A DNA stretch of 64,000 nucleotides from Streptomyces chartreusis NRRL 3882 (GCF_900236475.1 NZ_LT963352.1:1302001-1366000); one strand, 5' to 3'. Counted from the first letter of the stretch, positions 1 to 8,520 are shown. The notes: generated by a model from the letters alone, not told the origin. Numbers and translations: made by a program.

Positions 1-332
1 CCGCCGAGGAGATCGCCAAGGCGGACATCGCGGCGAACGCGGAGGAGTCCTACGGCGGCAAGTCCTACGGTGGGATCACCTCCCACGACGTGCTGGACTC
101 CAAGGCCGTGACCGTGGCCGGGCAGAAGGGCTACCTGGTCCGCTGGAAGGCCGTCACGAGCAAGGGCGCCGACGGCATCGTGGAGTCGCTCGCGTTCCCC
201 TCCCCCGCGAACCAGAAGCAGATGGTCGTCGTGCGCTTCGGCGTCGACGCCGACCAGAAGGAGTCCGTCCTGGACGAGATCACGAAGGGCATCAAGGTGT
301 CGACGGGCGGCGGCAACGGCCAGAACGTCTGA
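1..332 (+). CDS. C-terminal part of a hypothetical secreted or lipoprotein-like protein
   Basis: The reading frame is open from base 3 and ends in TGA, so only the last ~109 residues of a longer protein are in the window. The visible part is rich in Lys, Asp, Gly and Val and has alternating hydrophobic residues of beta-sheet type (for example QKQMVVVRFGVDADQKES). It ends in a short Gly/Asn tail. No catalytic motif is visible. Streptomyces carry many cell-surface lipoproteins with this sort of C-terminal domain, but the signal peptide lies outside the window, so the location is inference. A strong hairpin follows 44 bases after the stop, which fits the end of a transcription unit. Confidence 0.7.
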   Translation, partial: AEEIAKADIAANAEESYGGKSYGGITSHDVLDSKAVTVAGQKGYLVRWKAVTSKGADGIVESLAFPSPANQKQMVVVRFGVDADQKESVLDEITKGIKVSTGGGNGQNV

Positions 333-375
333 CCGGTCCCGGCACGCCGGACGACGAGGTGCCCCGGTCACTGTC

Positions 376-422
376 GGCCGGGTGGGGCGCCCCCGCCGCT
401 CACAGGGGCACCCCACCCGGCC
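376..422. terminator. Long GC-rich hairpin, bidirectional terminator
   Basis: Two 18-base arms (376-393 and 405-422) pair with one mismatch around an 11-base loop. The hairpin lies between the convergent ends of the upstream partial gene and the tetR gene. There is no T tract, which is usual for Streptomyces terminators. Confidence 0.7.
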
Positions 423-501
423 GGGGTGCGCGCCGCCCCCGTCCCCACGGGTCGGCGCGGTCGGGTCACCGTCCGGTCATCCCGGGACGGCGGCCCGGGT
501 C

Positions 502-1116
502 TCAGGTGAGGCCGAGTGCCGGCAGCACGGCCGCCTCCACGAACCGGACCAGATAGTCCGGGTCCGGGTCCGCGTCCTCGCCCTCCAGGACGGGCCGGAT
601 GCGCAGGACGCCGAACATCTGCGCCGGGATGTACTCCAGCGCCGGATGATCGGCGGGCACCTCCCCCCGTTCGACCCCGCGCCGGATGATCTCCTTGAGC
701 GCGGCGATCTCCGGTTCGACCAGCGCCTCGCGCAACGCGCGCTTCAGCTCGGGGTCCTGCGGCGCGGCATGGGCGAGCGCCTGGAGGAGCTTGGTGTCCC
801 GGCCCGACAGCTCGCCCGCCGCCCGGGCGGCCTCGCGCAGGTCGTCCGCGAGTGAGCCGGTGTCGATGCAGCGCGTCCGCCGGTGGGAGCGCAGCGCCGC
901 CGCCACGAACTGGGGCTTGGTCTTCCACTGACGGTAGAGCGTGGACTTGCTGCACCGCGTGCTGGCCGCGATCCCCTCCATGGTGACGGAGTCGTAGCCG
1001 CACTCGCGGAGCTGCTCCAGCACGGCGTCGTAGAACTCCTGCTCACGCTCCGGCGTGATCTTGGAGCGGCGCGAGGTGCCGACCGGCTCGGGTCGGTCCG
1101 CAGCCTGCGACGTCAT
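502..1116 (-). CDS. TetR/AcrR family transcriptional repressor
   Basis: This 204-residue protein has an N-terminal helix-turn-helix at about residues 44-66, including the TetR-typical CSKSTLYRQWKTKPQF recognition helix and linker. A helical ligand-binding domain follows. It is probably a dimeric repressor. It is divergent from the PAP2-type phosphatase gene, and the space between them is filled with inverted repeats, so autoregulation plus control of the phosphatase/transporter pair is likely. The ligand cannot be predicted. The start chosen is the first ATG that keeps a short disordered tail before the HTH; the start of the HTH itself is secure. Confidence 0.9.
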   Translation of the reverse strand: MTSQAADRPEPVGTSRRSKITPEREQEFYDAVLEQLRECGYDSVTMEGIAASTRCSKSTLYRQWKTKPQFVAAALRSHRRTRCIDTGSLADDLREAARAAGELSGRDTKLLQALAHAAPQDPELKRALREALVEPEIAALKEIIRRGVERGEVPADHPALEYIPAQMFGVLRIRPVLEGEDADPDPDYLVRFVEAAVLPALGLT

Positions 1117-1183
1117 GGGCTGTGCTCCTGGCTTTCCTCGGGCGGCCGGAAAATTCCCGGCCGGCGGTGTGTCGTTCGTCTAT

Positions 1184-1252
1184 CGATACGCCAGTGTACC
1201 GGTACGCGATCGTATCGGTACACTGGCGTATCGGTACGCACTCGTACCGATA
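1184..1252. promoter_or_regulatory. TetR-type operator array in divergent promoter region
   Basis: Two overlapping inverted repeats can be read. Arms of 18 bases, CGATACGCCAGTGTACCG (1184-1201) and its exact complement (1216-1233), flank a 14-base spacer. A second perfect repeat, TATCGGTACG-CACT-CGTACCGATA (1229-1252), shares the TATCG end of the first. The core word (C)GTACCGATA recurs several times. The array lies between tetR and the PAP2 gene, so it is the probable repressor binding site for both directions. Confidence 0.75.
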
Positions 1253-1283
1253 ACAGCAGCACCGTCACCGAAGGGGCCGGGGG

Positions 1284-2138
1284 ATGAATGCCCGCACCGA
1301 GCCTGCGCCGGCGGGGTCCGACGCGATAGCGCGACCGTCGCTCGTCCGGGAGCTCCTGCTCGTCGCAGGACTCTTCCTCGTCTACAAGCTCGGCCGGCAG
1401 CTGGCCACCGGCCACACCGGTGAGGCCCTCCGCAACGCGCACCGCGTGTGGAACCTCGAACGAGCGGTCCGCCTGCCCGGCGAGGGGACGGTGCAGTCCC
1501 TGCTGCTGCACGGCGACGGCCTGGTGCACATCGCGAACTCCTACTACGCGGCCGTCCACTTCCCGGCCACCGCCGCCTTCCTGGTCTGGCTCTACCTGCG
1601 CCGCCCGGCCCACTACGTGTGGGCCCGCCGGGTGCTGGCCGCCGTCACCGGCGCCGCCCTGGTCCTGCATCTGCTGTTCCCGCTCGCCCCGCCGCGCATG
1701 CTGGCCGAGACCGGCCTCGTGGACACGGCACGGGTGTACGGCCCGTCGGTGTACGGGGCCCCCGCGACCGACTCCCTGTCGAACCAGTTCGCGGCGATGC
1801 CGTCGCTGCACTTCGGCTGGGCGCTGATGGTCGCGGTCGGGCTGATCGTGGCGACCCGCTCGCGGTGGCGCTGGTTGTGGCTGCTGCACCCCCTGCTGAC
1901 GCTGCTGGTGATCGTCGGCACCGCGAACCACTACTGGCTCGACGCGATCGTGGCGACGGGTCTGCTGGGTCTGGCCCTGGCAGCGATCCTCCCCCCGGGC
2001 TTCGTCCGGGGGACCCCCATCTCGCTTCGCTCGCCCCACCGCACGGCCACGACGGCGCGCCGCGCGCAGGGCAGGCTCGTACCGGTCCGGGCGCAGGCCC
2101 GGGCCGAGGAGCGGGTGCCGGCGGGGGCGGGCCGATGA
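1284..2138 (+). CDS. PAP2-superfamily membrane phosphatase (Aur1/Ipt1-like)
   Basis: This 284-residue protein has about five hydrophobic helices and two PAP2 active-site motifs. AMPSLHFGWA (residues 171-180) carries the phosphate-handling Ser-Leu-His, and TANHYWLDAI (213-222) carries the nucleophilic His and the assisting Asp. The family removes or transfers phosphate from lipids such as polyprenyl or phosphatidate phosphates at the membrane. The C-terminal ~45 residues are Arg/Ala-rich and probably disordered. The stop overlaps the start of the downstream transporter gene (ATGA), so the two are translationally coupled. Expression is probably controlled by the divergent TetR protein through the operator array just upstream. 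The lipid substrate is unknown. Confidence 0.88.
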   Translation: MNARTEPAPAGSDAIARPSLVRELLLVAGLFLVYKLGRQLATGHTGEALRNAHRVWNLERAVRLPGEGTVQSLLLHGDGLVHIANSYYAAVHFPATAAFLVWLYLRRPAHYVWARRVLAAVTGAALVLHLLFPLAPPRMLAETGLVDTARVYGPSVYGAPATDSLSNQFAAMPSLHFGWALMVAVGLIVATRSRWRWLWLLHPLLTLLVIVGTANHYWLDAIVATGLLGLALAAILPPGFVRGTPISLRSPHRTATTARRAQGRLVPVRAQARAEERVPAGAGR

Positions 2139-3082
2139 GCGCCGTCCTCGTCGCCGTGGCCCTGTCCCTCGTCTCCGCCGTCGCCTACGCGGCCGCCGCG
2201 GTCGCCCAGGAGCGGCTCGCCTCCCGTTCGCCCGGCTCGGGCACGCTGCGGCTGCTCGCCCGGGGCGCCTGGTGGTGGTCGGTCGGGCTGAACGCGGCTG
2301 CCGCGCTGCTGCACGTGGTGGCGCTGAAGTACGGGCCGCTGACCGTGGTCCAGCCGCTCGGTGCCCTCACCCTGGTCGCGGCGGTGCCGATGGGGGCGCG
2401 GCTCGCGGGGCGGCGGGTGAGTGCCGTCGAGTGGCGGGGCACCGCGCTGACGTTGCTGGGCCTGGCCGCGATCCTGGTCACGGCGTCCGGTCCGGCGCCC
2501 GACGACGTGCTGAGCGTGCCCGAGGCCTTGACGGTCGCGGGCGCCACCGCCGCCCTCATCGGGCTGCTGTCCCGCCCGGGCGCCCGCCCCGGGCTGCGGC
2601 ACGCGAGCGCGTCCGGCGTGGCCTCCGGGGTCGCCTCGGCCCTCACTCAGACCGTGACGGTGGCCGCGACGGACCGGTCCGGCCCGCTGCTGAGCGTCCA
2701 GGTGATCGGGGTGGCGCTGCTCGTGGCGGCGTTCGCGGCCGGCGGGCTGCTGCTGTCGCAGACGGCCTACCGCGGTGGTCTCGGCGGCCCGCTCGCGATG
2801 GTGACCCTGGCCAACCCGCTGGCCGCCGCGGTGATCGGTCTGGCGCTGCTGGGCGAACGGCTCCAGGGCGGCCCGGCGGGCGTGCTGCTCGCGCTCGCGG
2901 GGGCCGGACTGGCGTCCTGGGGCGTGGTGCTGCTCAGCCGGACGGCGCCCGCTGCCGTCCCGGCCGACGACGACCATCCGGTGGCCGCCGTCCTCGCCCT
3001 GGAACCCGGTTCGGCCGCGGCCGAACCGGCGCTGGTGCCCCGGCCGCACGATCCGGGGCACCTCACCACGGCTACCCGGTGA
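2135..3082 (+). CDS. EamA/DMT-family membrane transporter
   Basis: This 315-residue protein is almost entirely hydrophobic helices separated by short Arg-containing loops. It has the internal duplication typical of drug/metabolite transporters, for example the GPLTVVQPLGALTLVAAVP segment in the first half and GPLAMVTLANPLAAAVIGL in the second. The last ~40 residues are Ala/Pro/Glu-rich and cytoplasmic. The ATG lies inside the stop of the PAP2 gene, so the pair forms one operon. The family exports small metabolites or, in the related NIPA-like branch, moves divalent cations. The substrate is not deducible. Its 3' end overlaps the convergent phospholipase gene by 11 bases. Confidence 0.85.
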   Translation: MSAVLVAVALSLVSAVAYAAAAVAQERLASRSPGSGTLRLLARGAWWWSVGLNAAAALLHVVALKYGPLTVVQPLGALTLVAAVPMGARLAGRRVSAVEWRGTALTLLGLAAILVTASGPAPDDVLSVPEALTVAGATAALIGLLSRPGARPGLRHASASGVASGVASALTQTVTVAATDRSGPLLSVQVIGVALLVAAFAAGGLLLSQTAYRGGLGGPLAMVTLANPLAAAVIGLALLGERLQGGPAGVLLALAGAGLASWGVVLLSRTAPAAVPADDDHPVAAVLALEPGSAAAEPALVPRPHDPGHLTTATR

Positions 3083-5123
3083 TGATCGCCGGGTCGCTCA
3101 CGCCCGGCTGCCCGTTCTCGACGTGTCCGGCGAACCGCCGCAGGAACGCCTTGTCGCCCTCGGCGGTGACGGTCAGGTCGTACCAGCGGCGACTGGCGGC
3201 GAGCCCGACGGTCCGGCGCACCTTCGCGCCGGGGCGGACGGTGACGGTCGAGGGCCGGCCGCCGTAACCGTCGGAGAGCTTCAGCCGTGCCGTGCCGGAG
3301 CCCTTGTTGGTGAAGGTCAGCTCGATGTCGTCACCGGTGTGGCGTGCGGTGACCTCGCAACCGGCGGTCGTGTTCGACCCCTTGAAGACCCGCACGAAGC
3401 CGTTGGGGCCGTGCACCGTCAGGTCGTAGGAGCCCGCCGAGTAGGCCGAGTTCCAGGTGTCGGAGAGCGTCTTGCCGGCCTCGGTGGTGTACGTCCAGGG
3501 GCCGTCGGTGCGGTTGCCGGAGGTGACGTGGAAGGCGGCGCCGGCCTTCGGCCCGGAGGCGAAGGCGAGGGTGAGCTTCCCGGCCGCCGCGTCGACCGAG
3601 GCGTCCACGTGCGGGGCGTACCTCAGCGGCCGGGCGCGGCGCAGACCGCGTTCCTGGCGGGGCATGCGCGGGTCGGCGGGCGGGGCCGGCTTGTAGTCGG
3701 GGTGGCGTTCGCGGTCCTGCGGTTCGTACCCGTCGGTGCCGGGCAGCGGGGCCGGGCGCGTGTCCTTGCGGGAGAAGTCGAACGCGGATGTCAGGTCACC
3801 GCAGATGGCACGGCGCCACGGCGAGATGTTGGTCTCGCGCACACCGAAGCGGCGCTCCATGAACCGCAGGATGGAGGTGTGGTCGAGGGTCTCGGAACAG
3901 ACGTATCCGCCCTTGCTCCACGGCGAGACGACCAGCATCGGCACCCGCGGGCCGAGACCGTACGGACCGGCCGTGTTCTTGCTGTCCCCGGGGAAGAGGT
4001 CGAGGGAGACGTCGACGGTGGACTTGCCGCGGGAGGCGTCCTTCGGCGGCAGGGGCGGCACCACGTGGTCGAAGAAGCCGTCGTTCTCGTCGTAGGTGAT
4101 GAACAGGGCCGTCTTCGCCCAGACCTCCGGGTTGGAGGTGAGGGCGTCCAGGACCTGGGCGATGTACCAGGCGCCGTAGTTCGAGGGCCAGTTGGAGTGC
4201 TCGGAGAAGGCCTCGGGGGCGGCGATCCAGGAGATCTGCGGCAGCCTGCCGGCCTTGACGTCGGCCCTCAGCAGGTCGAAGTACCCGTCGCCGGCCTTGG
4301 CGTTCGTGCCCGTGCGGGCCTTGTCGTACCAGGGGTCGCCGGGCTTGGCGTCGCGGTACTTGTCGAAGTAGAGCAGCGAGTTGTCGCCGTAGTTGCCGCG
4401 GTAGGCGTCCTCGATCCAGCCCCAGGAGCCCTTCGCGTCGAGGCCGTCGCCGATGTCCTGGTAGATCTTCCAGGAGATGCCGGCCCGCTCCAGGCGCTCG
4501 GGGTAGGTCGTCCAGCCGTAGCCGAGTTCGTCGTTGCCGAGGACGGGGCCGCCGCCGGTGCCGTCGTTGCCCGTGTACCCGGACCACATGTAGTAGCGGT
4601 TGGGGTCGGTGGAGCCGATGAACGAGCAGTGGTAGGCGTCGCAGACGGTGAAGGCGTCGGCGAGGGCGTAGTGGAAGGGGATGTCCTCGCGGGTCAGGTA
4701 CGCCATGGTCGTGGTGCCCTTGGCGGGCACCCAGCGGTCGTACTTGCCGCCGTTGTAGGCCTGGTGGCCGTCGGGCCAGGAGTGTGGCAGGCCCTCCAGG
4801 AACTGCATGCCGAGGTCGTCGGCGTCCGGGTGGAACGGCAGGATCTCCTTGCCGTCCTTCTCCTGGTGCCAGACCGGTTTGCCGTTGTCGAGGGTGACCG
4901 GGCGCGGGTCGCCGAAGCCGCGAACGCCCCTCAGGGTGCCGAAGTAGTGGTCGAAGGAACGGTTCTCCTGCATCAGGACGACGATGTGCTCGACGTCCTC
5001 GATCGACCCGGTGCGGTGGTTGGCCGGGAGCGCGGCGGCGCGCTGGATGCTGGCGGACAACGCGCTGAAGGCCGTGGTGGCACCCGCGAGTTGGAGAAAG
5101 CGGCGCCGGTTGACTTCGGACAT
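3072..5123 (-). CDS. Tat-exported phospholipase C (phosphocholine-specific type)
   Basis: This 683-residue protein begins with a twin-arginine signal, NRRRFLQLAGATT (residues 5-17), followed by a hydrophobic segment and an Ala-rich cleavage region. The mature enzyme opens with HIVVLMQENRSFDHYFGTLRG, the metal and nucleophile region of the acid phosphatase/phospholipase C family. A conserved Asp/His-rich core follows, ending near HTSILRFMERRF. Two beta-sandwich repeats of the bacterial phospholipase C C-terminal type occupy roughly residues 490-680. It should hydrolyse phosphatidylcholine or sphingomyelin outside the cell. The frame extends 36 codons upstream, but the start chosen places the Tat motif at the N-terminus. 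It stands alone, divergent from the MFS gene. Confidence 0.92.
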   Translation of the reverse strand: MSEVNRRRFLQLAGATTAFSALSASIQRAAALPANHRTGSIEDVEHIVVLMQENRSFDHYFGTLRGVRGFGDPRPVTLDNGKPVWHQEKDGKEILPFHPDADDLGMQFLEGLPHSWPDGHQAYNGGKYDRWVPAKGTTTMAYLTREDIPFHYALADAFTVCDAYHCSFIGSTDPNRYYMWSGYTGNDGTGGGPVLGNDELGYGWTTYPERLERAGISWKIYQDIGDGLDAKGSWGWIEDAYRGNYGDNSLLYFDKYRDAKPGDPWYDKARTGTNAKAGDGYFDLLRADVKAGRLPQISWIAAPEAFSEHSNWPSNYGAWYIAQVLDALTSNPEVWAKTALFITYDENDGFFDHVVPPLPPKDASRGKSTVDVSLDLFPGDSKNTAGPYGLGPRVPMLVVSPWSKGGYVCSETLDHTSILRFMERRFGVRETNISPWRRAICGDLTSAFDFSRKDTRPAPLPGTDGYEPQDRERHPDYKPAPPADPRMPRQERGLRRARPLRYAPHVDASVDAAAGKLTLAFASGPKAGAAFHVTSGNRTDGPWTYTTEAGKTLSDTWNSAYSAGSYDLTVHGPNGFVRVFKGSNTTAGCEVTARHTGDDIELTFTNKGSGTARLKLSDGYGGRPSTVTVRPGAKVRRTVGLAASRRWYDLTVTAEGDKAFLRRFAGHVENGQPGVSDPAIITG

Positions 5124-5292
5124 GAAGGACAGACCTCTCATCCTGAGGTGCGGGATGGCCGGAACGTGACGGAATCTGCGCGGAAGGAGTGTTTCAGGGA
5201 CACCAAACGGCAAGGAAGGGGCTGGTGACACTCGTGTGAAAGTCGCCGGTACGCCAGGTGTGGCGGGGCGTTGTCAGGGGAGGGTGAGGGGC

Positions 5293-6576
5293 GTGACAGA
5301 GACGCAGACGGTTTCCCCGCCGACGAAACGGCCCGTTCGCCAGCTCCTCGCCGCCTCCGTGGGCAACGCGGTGGAGTGGTACGACTGGTACGCCTACACG
5401 TTTCTGGCCACGTACATCGCGTCCCAGGTCTTCCCGAAGAGCGCGGACAACTCGCTGGTGCCGCTGCTGTCCACGTTCGCGGTCTTCGCGGTGGGCTTCT
5501 TCATGCGGCCGGTCGGCGGGCTGCTGATGGGCGCGGTCGCGGACCGGCACGGGCGGCGGGCCGCGCTGACGGTCACGATCCTGCTGATGGGCGGCAGCAG
5601 CCTGCTGGTCGGGCTGACGCCGACGTACGCGTCGGTGGGCGTGCTCGCGCCGGTGGTCCTCGTCCTCGCGCGGCTGCTGCAGGGCCTGTCCGTGGGCGGC
5701 GAGTTCGCGGCCTCCACGACCTTCCTGGTCGAGTCGGCGGCCCCCGGCCGGCGCGGGCTGTTCTCCAGCTTCCAGTACGTGTCGACGACCGTGGGGCAAC
5801 TGGTCGCCTCCGGCATCGCCACGCTGCTCGTGGACACGCTGAGCGACGGGCAGATGAACGGCTGGGGCTGGCGGGTGCCGTTCGTGCTCGGGGCGGTGCT
5901 GAGCCTGGTCGGCTTCTGGATCCGGCAGGGTGCGCAGGAGACCCGGAGCGCCGAGCAGCAGAAGGCCCCGCGCCCCGGCCTGTTCGAGGCGCTGCGGCGG
6001 CACCCGCGTGAGTCGCTCCTCATCGGCGGCATCACGGCGGGCGGCACCATCGCCTACTACACGTGGACGTCGTACCTGCCGACGTACGCCGAGCTCAACG
6101 CGGGCATCGACAAGTCGGACGCGCTGCTGGCGGGCACGGTCTCACTGGCCTTCTTCGCGCTGCTGCAACCGCTCGGCGGCCTCCTGTCTGACCGCTTCGG
6201 GCGCCGCCCGCTGCTCCTCTTCTTCGGCCTGGGCTTCGCCCTGCTCACCGTGCCCCTGCTGCACGCCCTGCGCGACTCGTTCGCGGTGCTGCTGCTCGTG
6301 CAGTGCGCCGGCATGGTGCTGCTGACCGGGTTCACCTCGATCAGCGCGGCCGTGAACGCGGAGATCTTCCCGCCCCGGGTCCGCGCGGCCGGTATCGGTT
6401 TCCCCTACTCGCTGACGGTGGCCCTGTTCGGCGGTACGGCTCCGTACGTGGGCACGCTGTTCAAGGAGGTGGGCCACGCGGGGCTGTTCCCCTGGTACGT
6501 CGCGGTGCTCTGCCTGCTGTCGTCGCTGGTGTACCTGCGGCTGCCGGAGACGGCCCACACGCCTCTCCGGCGGTGA
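5293..6576 (+). CDS. MFS transporter, metabolite:H+ symporter (MHS) family
   Basis: This 427-residue protein has about twelve membrane helices. The MHS-type entry motif GNAVEWYDWYAY (residues ~24-35) and the MFS loop DRHGRRAAL after helix 2 are clear. This branch includes alpha-ketoglutarate, shikimate, citrate and proline/betaine symporters, so an organic acid or osmolyte is the likely cargo. The GTG start is preceded by an AGGGTGAGGGG purine stretch. The in-frame ATG 57 bases upstream has a poorer site and would add an unlikely Gly/Arg tail. The gene is monocistronic and converges on the membrane protein gene to its right. Confidence 0.87.
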   Translation: MTETQTVSPPTKRPVRQLLAASVGNAVEWYDWYAYTFLATYIASQVFPKSADNSLVPLLSTFAVFAVGFFMRPVGGLLMGAVADRHGRRAALTVTILLMGGSSLLVGLTPTYASVGVLAPVVLVLARLLQGLSVGGEFAASTTFLVESAAPGRRGLFSSFQYVSTTVGQLVASGIATLLVDTLSDGQMNGWGWRVPFVLGAVLSLVGFWIRQGAQETRSAEQQKAPRPGLFEALRRHPRESLLIGGITAGGTIAYYTWTSYLPTYAELNAGIDKSDALLAGTVSLAFFALLQPLGGLLSDRFGRRPLLLFFGLGFALLTVPLLHALRDSFAVLLLVQCAGMVLLTGFTSISAAVNAEIFPPRVRAAGIGFPYSLTVALFGGTAPYVGTLFKEVGHAGLFPWYVAVLCLLSSLVYLRLPETAHTPLRR

Positions 6577-6596
6577 ACGGGCGGCCGGGCTGCGGG

Positions 6597-7805
6597 TCAG
6601 GGCCCGGCTCGCGGGCGAGCCCCCTCCGTTCCCTCGTCCACGGGCGCCCTCGCGCGCGTCCCCTCCTGTGCCCCCTCGTGCGGTCCCTCGCCGTCCTGGA
6701 AGGCGGCCGGCGGTCCGGGCGCCCCGGTCTCTCCCGGCACGTCGCTCTCCTTGACGGCGGCTCGCTCGGGGTCGACGACGGCCTCGGTCGTCCGGCCGAC
6801 CTCCGCCAGCGTCATCTGGGCGCGGTCGTCGACCAGCCGGGTCACCAGGTGCTGGGCGGCACCGAAGGCCGCGGCCCAGCCGAGGACCTGCGCCCTGCTG
6901 TCGAGATCGCTCAGCCCGGGGACGAAGGCGCCCCGGATCAGCAGCAGTCCGAGGAAGGCGGACAGGGCGCCGGTGGGGAACTTCAGCACCGCCGACGCCA
7001 GGGGCAGCATGTAGGGCGAGTCGGTGCCCCGGATGCGGCGCAGCGAGGCGATGACGGTGAGTGCCGCGCCGGCCAGGCCGGCGATCTCGACGGTGAGAAT
7101 GTCCCTCGACTCGGCCAGTTCACTGGCGGGAGTGCCCGCCGACACGTCGGTATGCTCCGCGGTGGGGCACACGACAGTGACCCCGCTCGCGCCCCCGGGG
7201 TCGACCTTGGGCGTGAAGCAGATGCTCAGCGACTGGGGAAAGAACCAGCCGTAGACGGCGAGGCCCGCCACGCCGAGCAGGACGAGGAACGTCGCGGTCC
7301 ACAGGATGTTGCGCAGGCTGCGCACCCGGGCCAGTTCGTCGTCCAGCGCGTTGTACGCGGCGTCGAGCGCCCGGACCATGAGGTCACGGTCGCTCGGTGA
7401 GATCTCGCCGGAGATGATGGAACGGAGCCGCCGGCCCAGACGGACGCGTCGCGGATCGTCCGCTTCCAGATGATCCTTGACCAGGGCCATGACGTCGCTG
7501 GCACGGCCGGCGGCTTCCTCGTCGGAGACCAGCTGCAGGAGCATCACCTCCGCGCTGCGTATGTTCGACCAGACGCCCTCACGCGCGGCCGATCCGGACC
7601 AGGCACGCCGCCATCCGAAATCCTCGTCGGCAGCCGCGCCGGCCTTCTTCAGATGGCCCCGCATTCCCTCGACGAGCGTCTTGCGGTCTTCGGAGCACGG
7701 TTTGACACGTTCGCGTTCCAGCTGGGCTTCGAGATAGGCGATCCGGGTTTTCGCCCGTGCGCGCCAAGCGGTCCGCGGTGGCCGGCCCGGAGCTGTTCCG
7801 GTCAC
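6597..7805 (-). CDS. Hypothetical three-helix membrane protein, coupled to a LysM protein
   Basis: I do not recognise a named family. The 402-residue protein has a charged coiled-coil-like N-terminal half (residues ~20-165) that includes a conserved-looking REGVWSNIRSAEVMLL segment. It then has membrane helices at about 167-189, 237-255 and 271-292, with a small extracytoplasmic loop containing two Cys, and an acidic disordered C-terminal tail (~345-402). The GTG start chosen overlaps the TGA of the upstream LysM gene (GTGA). The frame extends 11 codons further, but overlap coupling fits better and the decayed paralogue near 15 kb has the same arrangement with ATGA. A role at the envelope with the LysM partner is inference. 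Confidence 0.75.
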   Translation of the reverse strand: MTGTAPGRPPRTAWRARAKTRIAYLEAQLERERVKPCSEDRKTLVEGMRGHLKKAGAAADEDFGWRRAWSGSAAREGVWSNIRSAEVMLLQLVSDEEAAGRASDVMALVKDHLEADDPRRVRLGRRLRSIISGEISPSDRDLMVRALDAAYNALDDELARVRSLRNILWTATFLVLLGVAGLAVYGWFFPQSLSICFTPKVDPGGASGVTVVCPTAEHTDVSAGTPASELAESRDILTVEIAGLAGAALTVIASLRRIRGTDSPYMLPLASAVLKFPTGALSAFLGLLLIRGAFVPGLSDLDSRAQVLGWAAAFGAAQHLVTRLVDDRAQMTLAEVGRTTEAVVDPERAAVKESDVPGETGAPGPPAAFQDGEGPHEGAQEGTRARAPVDEGTEGARPRAGP

Positions 7806-8230
7806 TCGTAGACGGCGGGTACGTGCAGCCTCTCCCACGACTTCCGGCCCGGTATGCCGTCAGCGTCCCGGCCACCGAATCCGAGTTTGCGCTGCCACTT
7901 CGCGTACGACTTCCGGTCTGCTTCGCTCCACTGCGAGTCGGGCCCGTCGGCGTACGCCGAGCAGCCCTCCTCGATGAGGCGGTAGCCCATGGCCTCGATG
8001 ATCGGGCTGCTCACGGAGGGCTGGAAGAAGTCGGCCCCCGGGAAGGGTTCGTACTCACCCTCCATTTCCGGGGGAGCCACGCGGATCCGCTGTCCGGGAT
8101 AAATGAGATCCGGATTAGTGATCTGGGGATTCCACTCCAGAATCTGGTCCAGCGTCACGCGGTGCATAACCGCGATCTTACTGAGCGTGTCGCCACGTTT
8201 CACTGTGTAAAACTCTACCGTTCTTTCCAT
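7802..8230 (-). CDS. LysM-domain protein with peptidoglycan-binding-like C-terminus
   Basis: This 142-residue protein begins with a single LysM domain (about residues 6-51; YTVKRGDTLSKIAVMHRV then LEWNPQI and YPGQRIRV), which binds N-acetylglucosamine polymers. The C-terminal part, SYAKWQRKLGFGGRDADGIP and KSWERL, resembles the repeat of peptidoglycan-binding domains. There is no signal peptide, so export would need another route, or it may act from the inside with the membrane protein encoded next. The stop overlaps the start of that gene by four bases. A 28-base block 41 bases upstream of the start is identical to one upstream of a second LysM gene near 15.2 kb. Confidence 0.85.
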   Translation of the reverse strand: MERTVEFYTVKRGDTLSKIAVMHRVTLDQILEWNPQITNPDLIYPGQRIRVAPPEMEGEYEPFPGADFFQPSVSSPIIEAMGYRLIEEGCSAYADGPDSQWSEADRKSYAKWQRKLGFGGRDADGIPGRKSWERLHVPAVYE

Positions 8231-8270
8231 GCATCCACACTAAAGGAGCCCTCCGGCACAGAAAAGTCGA

Positions 8271-8305
8271 GAATTCCGTTTCGATTTCACTTTTTGATAC
8301 GGAAA
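8271..8305 (-). promoter_or_regulatory. Conserved upstream element of LysM gene, copy 1
   Basis: A 28-base stretch beginning GAATTCCGTTTCGATT on the plus strand is identical to 15242-15269, followed by one mismatch and seven more identical bases. Both copies start exactly 41 bases upstream of a LysM gene start. It is AT-rich relative to its surroundings, so it is probably a promoter or binding site kept by selection. Confidence 0.6.
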
Positions 8306-8325
8306 CGACTTCCGCGGAAATCGGC

Positions 8326-8520
8326 TCACAGGCGGACGACGACCAAGGCGCTGCCGTCGTCCTGACCACCGCCGGGGACGCCCATCCCGTCCCGCAGCCC
8401 GTCGGCGAGTTCCTCCAACGGCAGCGTGCCGTACGGGGCCAGAGCGTCGATCAGCCGGGCCAGGCCGACGTCGATGTCCTCGTCGCGGCGTTCGAAGAGG
8501 CCGTCGGTGTAGTACTGGCC
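8326..8520 (-). pseudogene. C-terminal fragment of a PP2C/SpoIIE-type phosphatase
   Basis: The last ~62 residues of the frame read QYYTDGLFERRDEDIDVGLA, then end in GMGVPGGGQDDGSALVVVRL. These are the second-to-last and last motifs of SpoIIE-like Ser/Thr phosphatases: a YTDGL(F/V)E strand and a DD(G/A)(S/T)ALVV end. Upstream of about base 8520 the frame stays open, but the sequence no longer resembles the family and the catalytic N-terminal Asp motifs are absent. It is therefore a 3' fragment left by a rearrangement. It borders the eroded insertion-rich segment, so it probably marks one edge of it. Confidence 0.65.

Noticed and set aside
3123..5228. A 700-codon open frame antisense to the phospholipase gene
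   Set aside because: Shadow frame with low-complexity Val/Gly/Asp content. The phospholipase on the other strand has every family motif.
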